Assembly (NCBI GenBank): GCA_942492125.1
Contig: CALODM010000045.1
Location: 372,001 to 436,000 of the forward strand
Source: BCD1 sp942492125
Lineage (GTDB): Bacteria > Bacteroidota > Bacteroidia > Chitinophagales > Saprospiraceae
Reading direction: 5' to 3'
DNA: 64,000 nucleotides
In this document: positions 62,401-64,000 of the stretch, one piece after another
Layout: each line of letters begins with the position of its first letter
Position numbering within the stretch: position 1 is the first letter of the stretch
Translations under genes and position numbers: made by a program
Notes under the pieces: model-generated
What the model was told of the DNA's origin: nothing
Seen by the model: the letters and a program-made list of their open reading frames with translations, nothing else
Databases searched by the model: none

Positions 62401-62442
62401 TTAACCAGTAACCATTAACCAGTAACCATTAACCAGTAACAA
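62401..62442. repeat. 14-bp tandem repeat TTAACCAGTAACCA x3
   Basis: Three tandem copies, the last with one change, lie 11 bp before the hpt start codon. They may influence hpt translation. Related words (AACCAGTAAC) occur at about 49010-49035. Confidence 0.7.
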
Positions 62443-62452
62443 ACCTATTCCA

Positions 62453-63022
62453 ATGGAATCTCTTGATAAAATGGATAAAACAATTCAGCTTCACGATTTG
62501 CATTTCACGCCTTATATTCTGGAAGAAGATATCCTGGAAAAGGTGGCAGAAATGGCCAGGAAGCTCATGCAAAAGTATGCAGATAAAAATCCGCTTTTTC
62601 TCGGGGTTTTGAACGGCGCTTATATTTTTGCTGCCGATCTGGTGCGGGCATGTGAATTTAATTGCGAAATCTCCTTCATCAAATTGTCTTCTTACAGCGG
62701 AACCAAGTCCACTGAAAACCTGGCCACCCTCATCGGATTGGCAGAGCCGGTTGAAGGGCGTCATGTGATCATTGTTGAAGACATCATTGATTCCGGGCAG
62801 ACCCTCTGTAAATTTATCCCGGAGTTGATGGCATTAGGACCTGCATCAATCGAAGTAGCAGCCCTGCTGGTCAAACCGGAAGCAATGGAATACGAGGTGG
62901 ATATCCATTATAAAGGTTTTGAGATCCCTCCGGCTTTTGTCGTAGGATATGGACTTGACTATGACGGGCTGGGGCGAAATTTAAGAGATATCTATCAATT
63001 GAAGATTTTGGGATCTGACTGA
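62453..63022 (+). CDS. hpt: hypoxanthine phosphoribosyltransferase
   Basis: The 189-aa PRTase has the PRPP-binding loop 'IIVEDIIDSGQTL', 'LGVLNGAYIFAADLV' and 'PPAFVVGYGLDYDGLGRNL'. It salvages hypoxanthine and/or guanine to IMP/GMP with PRPP. A Met six residues in (MDKTIQLHD) is an equally plausible start. Single gene preceded by the 14-bp repeat. Confidence 0.92.
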   Translation: MESLDKMDKTIQLHDLHFTPYILEEDILEKVAEMARKLMQKYADKNPLFLGVLNGAYIFAADLVRACEFNCEISFIKLSSYSGTKSTENLATLIGLAEPVEGRHVIIVEDIIDSGQTLCKFIPELMALGPASIEVAALLVKPEAMEYEVDIHYKGFEIPPAFVVGYGLDYDGLGRNLRDIYQLKILGSD

Positions 63023-63391
63023 TCAGAACAATCCAGTGGAATTACCCATACAGGGTGTGTTTTACAACACCCTTAAAGCCTTGATAATTATTGACTTTAT
63101 CCTGAAAATTGAGTAACTTGCGGGTTAACTCAATCATTGATATTTGTCCCGAATATTGATGAATACCCTCGCACAAAAAGGCTCCGTTCGGAAGCCTGAG
63201 TTCAATTGACGTAATTGAAAGAGTTGAGCAACGTCAATCTACCCCTGCTCTAAAGTACCTTCCCGGTTGGCAGAGTACCTGTATTGGCAATTTGGCCAGG
63301 CTGGATTTGTTTTCTTACCCGAGCAAGTCCGTTCCACCTGACCACTCGATAATGTGGAAAATATCGAATTGTTTGTCAAAAGCATATAACT
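63023..63391. other. intergenic gap rich in inverted repeats
   Basis: No gene is seen. AGGGTGT/ACACCCT (63052-63073) may be the hpt terminator. TTGAGTAAC/GTTAACTCAA (63109-63133) and TTGACGT/ACGTCAA (63206-63237) are further inverted repeats in the leader region of the T9SS pair. Confidence 0.5.
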
Positions 63392-63895
63392 ATGAAAAAA
63401 GCACTCCTAATGTTTATTGGAGCAGGCATCATTTCCTTTGCCTGTGCCCAGCAAACCAATTTATCTGTCATTGCACCTGCAGGAAATTCGGATACCAACA
63501 ACGGGGTGGTAATCGAGTGGACAATGGGGGAGTTAGCCATTATGCCCCTTGAGACTGCTTATGGGTTCTTTACCCAGGGTTTCCATCAACCTTTTATTTC
63601 CGTTGAGACTTTAAGGGTGCCCCATTTTAATACTGCCGGTGAGGTGGTAATGACGGTCCGTCCAAATCCCGTTTCTGTAAAATTATTCATCGAATTCGAT
63701 TCTGCATCAGGTGGAACAGGCATCTTAACCCTGATGAACATGGAAGGTGTATTGTTGAAAAAGGAGCAGGTAAGTCTGAAACCAGGCAGTCTGGAATGGA
63801 ATATGGTGGATTATTCCGCAGGGATCTACATCCTGTCCCTGAGCATGGAAGACGGCACCCTTTTTAAATCATACAAGATCGTAAAAAATCATTAA
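63392..63895 (+). CDS. small secreted T9SS-sorted protein (paralogue of 17811)
   Basis: The 167-aa protein has a signal peptide ending 'FACAQ', a beta module ('IAPAGNSDTNNGVVIEWTMG', 'GFFTQGFHQPFISV') and a T9SS sorting domain ('VRPNPVSVKLFI', 'AGIYILSLSMEDG', 'SYKIVKNH'). The layout matches the 162-aa protein at 17811, and in both the next gene is a 'YQAV'-type secreted protein. Surface role unknown. Confidence 0.87.
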   Translation: MKKALLMFIGAGIISFACAQQTNLSVIAPAGNSDTNNGVVIEWTMGELAIMPLETAYGFFTQGFHQPFISVETLRVPHFNTAGEVVMTVRPNPVSVKLFIEFDSASGGTGILTLMNMEGVLLKKEQVSLKPGSLEWNMVDYSAGIYILSLSMEDGTLFKSYKIVKNH

Positions 63896-63917
63896 TCCAA
63901 ATCAAAAGAGAATTATC

Positions 63918-64000
63918 ATGAAAAAAATAGGTTTATTCTTAACAATGATGCTGGGCGTAGCCATGTTGACCTTCGCCCAAACTTTCCCCCAGGGCATGAA
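63918..64000 (+). CDS. secreted 'YQAV'-type protein (partial, window end)
   Basis: Starting at ATG 63918, 22 bp after the previous stop, it encodes a signal peptide MKKIGLFLTMMLGVAMLTFA followed by QTFPQGMK. The 'PQGMK' start is how intact members of the 'YQAVARD' family begin, and the frameshifted gene at 18302 ('APDMMSYQAVIRN') is the counterpart. The body lies outside the window. Confidence 0.75.
   Translation, partial: MKKIGLFLTMMLGVAMLTFAQTFPQGM

Noticed and set aside
1..64000. tRNA or rRNA genes
   Set aside because: No cloverleaf, T-loop consensus or rRNA-like stretch was recognised; a covariance-model scan would be decisive.

Overview
The window looks like a chromosome segment of a Bacteroidota bacterium, probably a Saprospiria-type lineage. 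Several secreted proteins end in type IX secretion (T9SS) sorting domains. Clear promoters carry the phylum-specific -7 box TAnnTTTG. There is a bacillithiol gene (bshA), a 30-residue AURKAIP1/COX24-type basic protein, a DPE2-like MalQ with N-terminal starch-binding domains, and GH3-family and OFA-family genes common in this phylum. Genus cannot be fixed from the sequence alone. No rRNA, tRNA, IS element or CRISPR array was seen.

Layout. 0-5.5 kb: the 5' part of a secreted protein gene (minus strand), an inverted-repeat-rich intergenic element, then a decayed SIR2-EAD11-nSTAND gene, which is an NTPase-type immune or conflict gene broken by many indels, followed by about 1.3 kb of unexplained purine-rich DNA. 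5.5-35.5 kb: mostly housekeeping genes (ftcD, a YceI lipoprotein, bshA, a methionine-type aminotransferase, an M42 peptidase, a flippase, GH3, thioredoxin, acyl-CoA ligase, malQ, an OFA transporter, glyA, HU, COX24-like, rng). Interspersed are T9SS proteins, a frameshifted 'YQAV' protein, and a MntA/HepT pair whose antitoxin carries an N-terminal HTH.

36-61 kb is the most distinctive part: a sulfur-redox island. It holds a PsrABC/PhsABC-type molybdoenzyme operon with two YeeE/YedE sulfur-import half-transporters. These are followed by two membrane-anchored rhodanese-fold proteins that lack the catalytic Cys but share an acidic tail ending in Gly-Cys. A second operon encodes SQR-DUF1641-TusE/DsrC-DsrE2. 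A second SQR-like flavoprotein is divergent from a lipoprotein cytochrome c with 12 apparent haem sites. A third operon encodes a two-domain rhodanese lipoprotein, a porin and a periplasmic tandem rhodanese, and a Cys-rich Crp/Fnr regulator stands next to it. Fnr-like inverted repeats lie in front of several of these genes. At the two SQR promoters a palindrome is centred the same distance (36.5 bp) from the -7 box. Inferred model: sulfide, polysulfide and thiosulfate are interconverted at the membrane, sulfane sulfur is carried by rhodaneses and the DsrE2/TusE relay, and electrons pass to quinone and/or the cytochrome. The island also contains a NADAR protein and a C25 (gingipain-like) protease gene with a frameshift.

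61-64 kb: an M28 peptidase, hpt, and a second copy of the T9SS-protein / 'YQAV'-protein pair seen at 17.8-19.3 kb, cut by the window end. Three loci (1.2-4.2, 18.65 and 46.12 kb) carry indels. They are reported as seen, but consensus error cannot be excluded for the two single-base cases.
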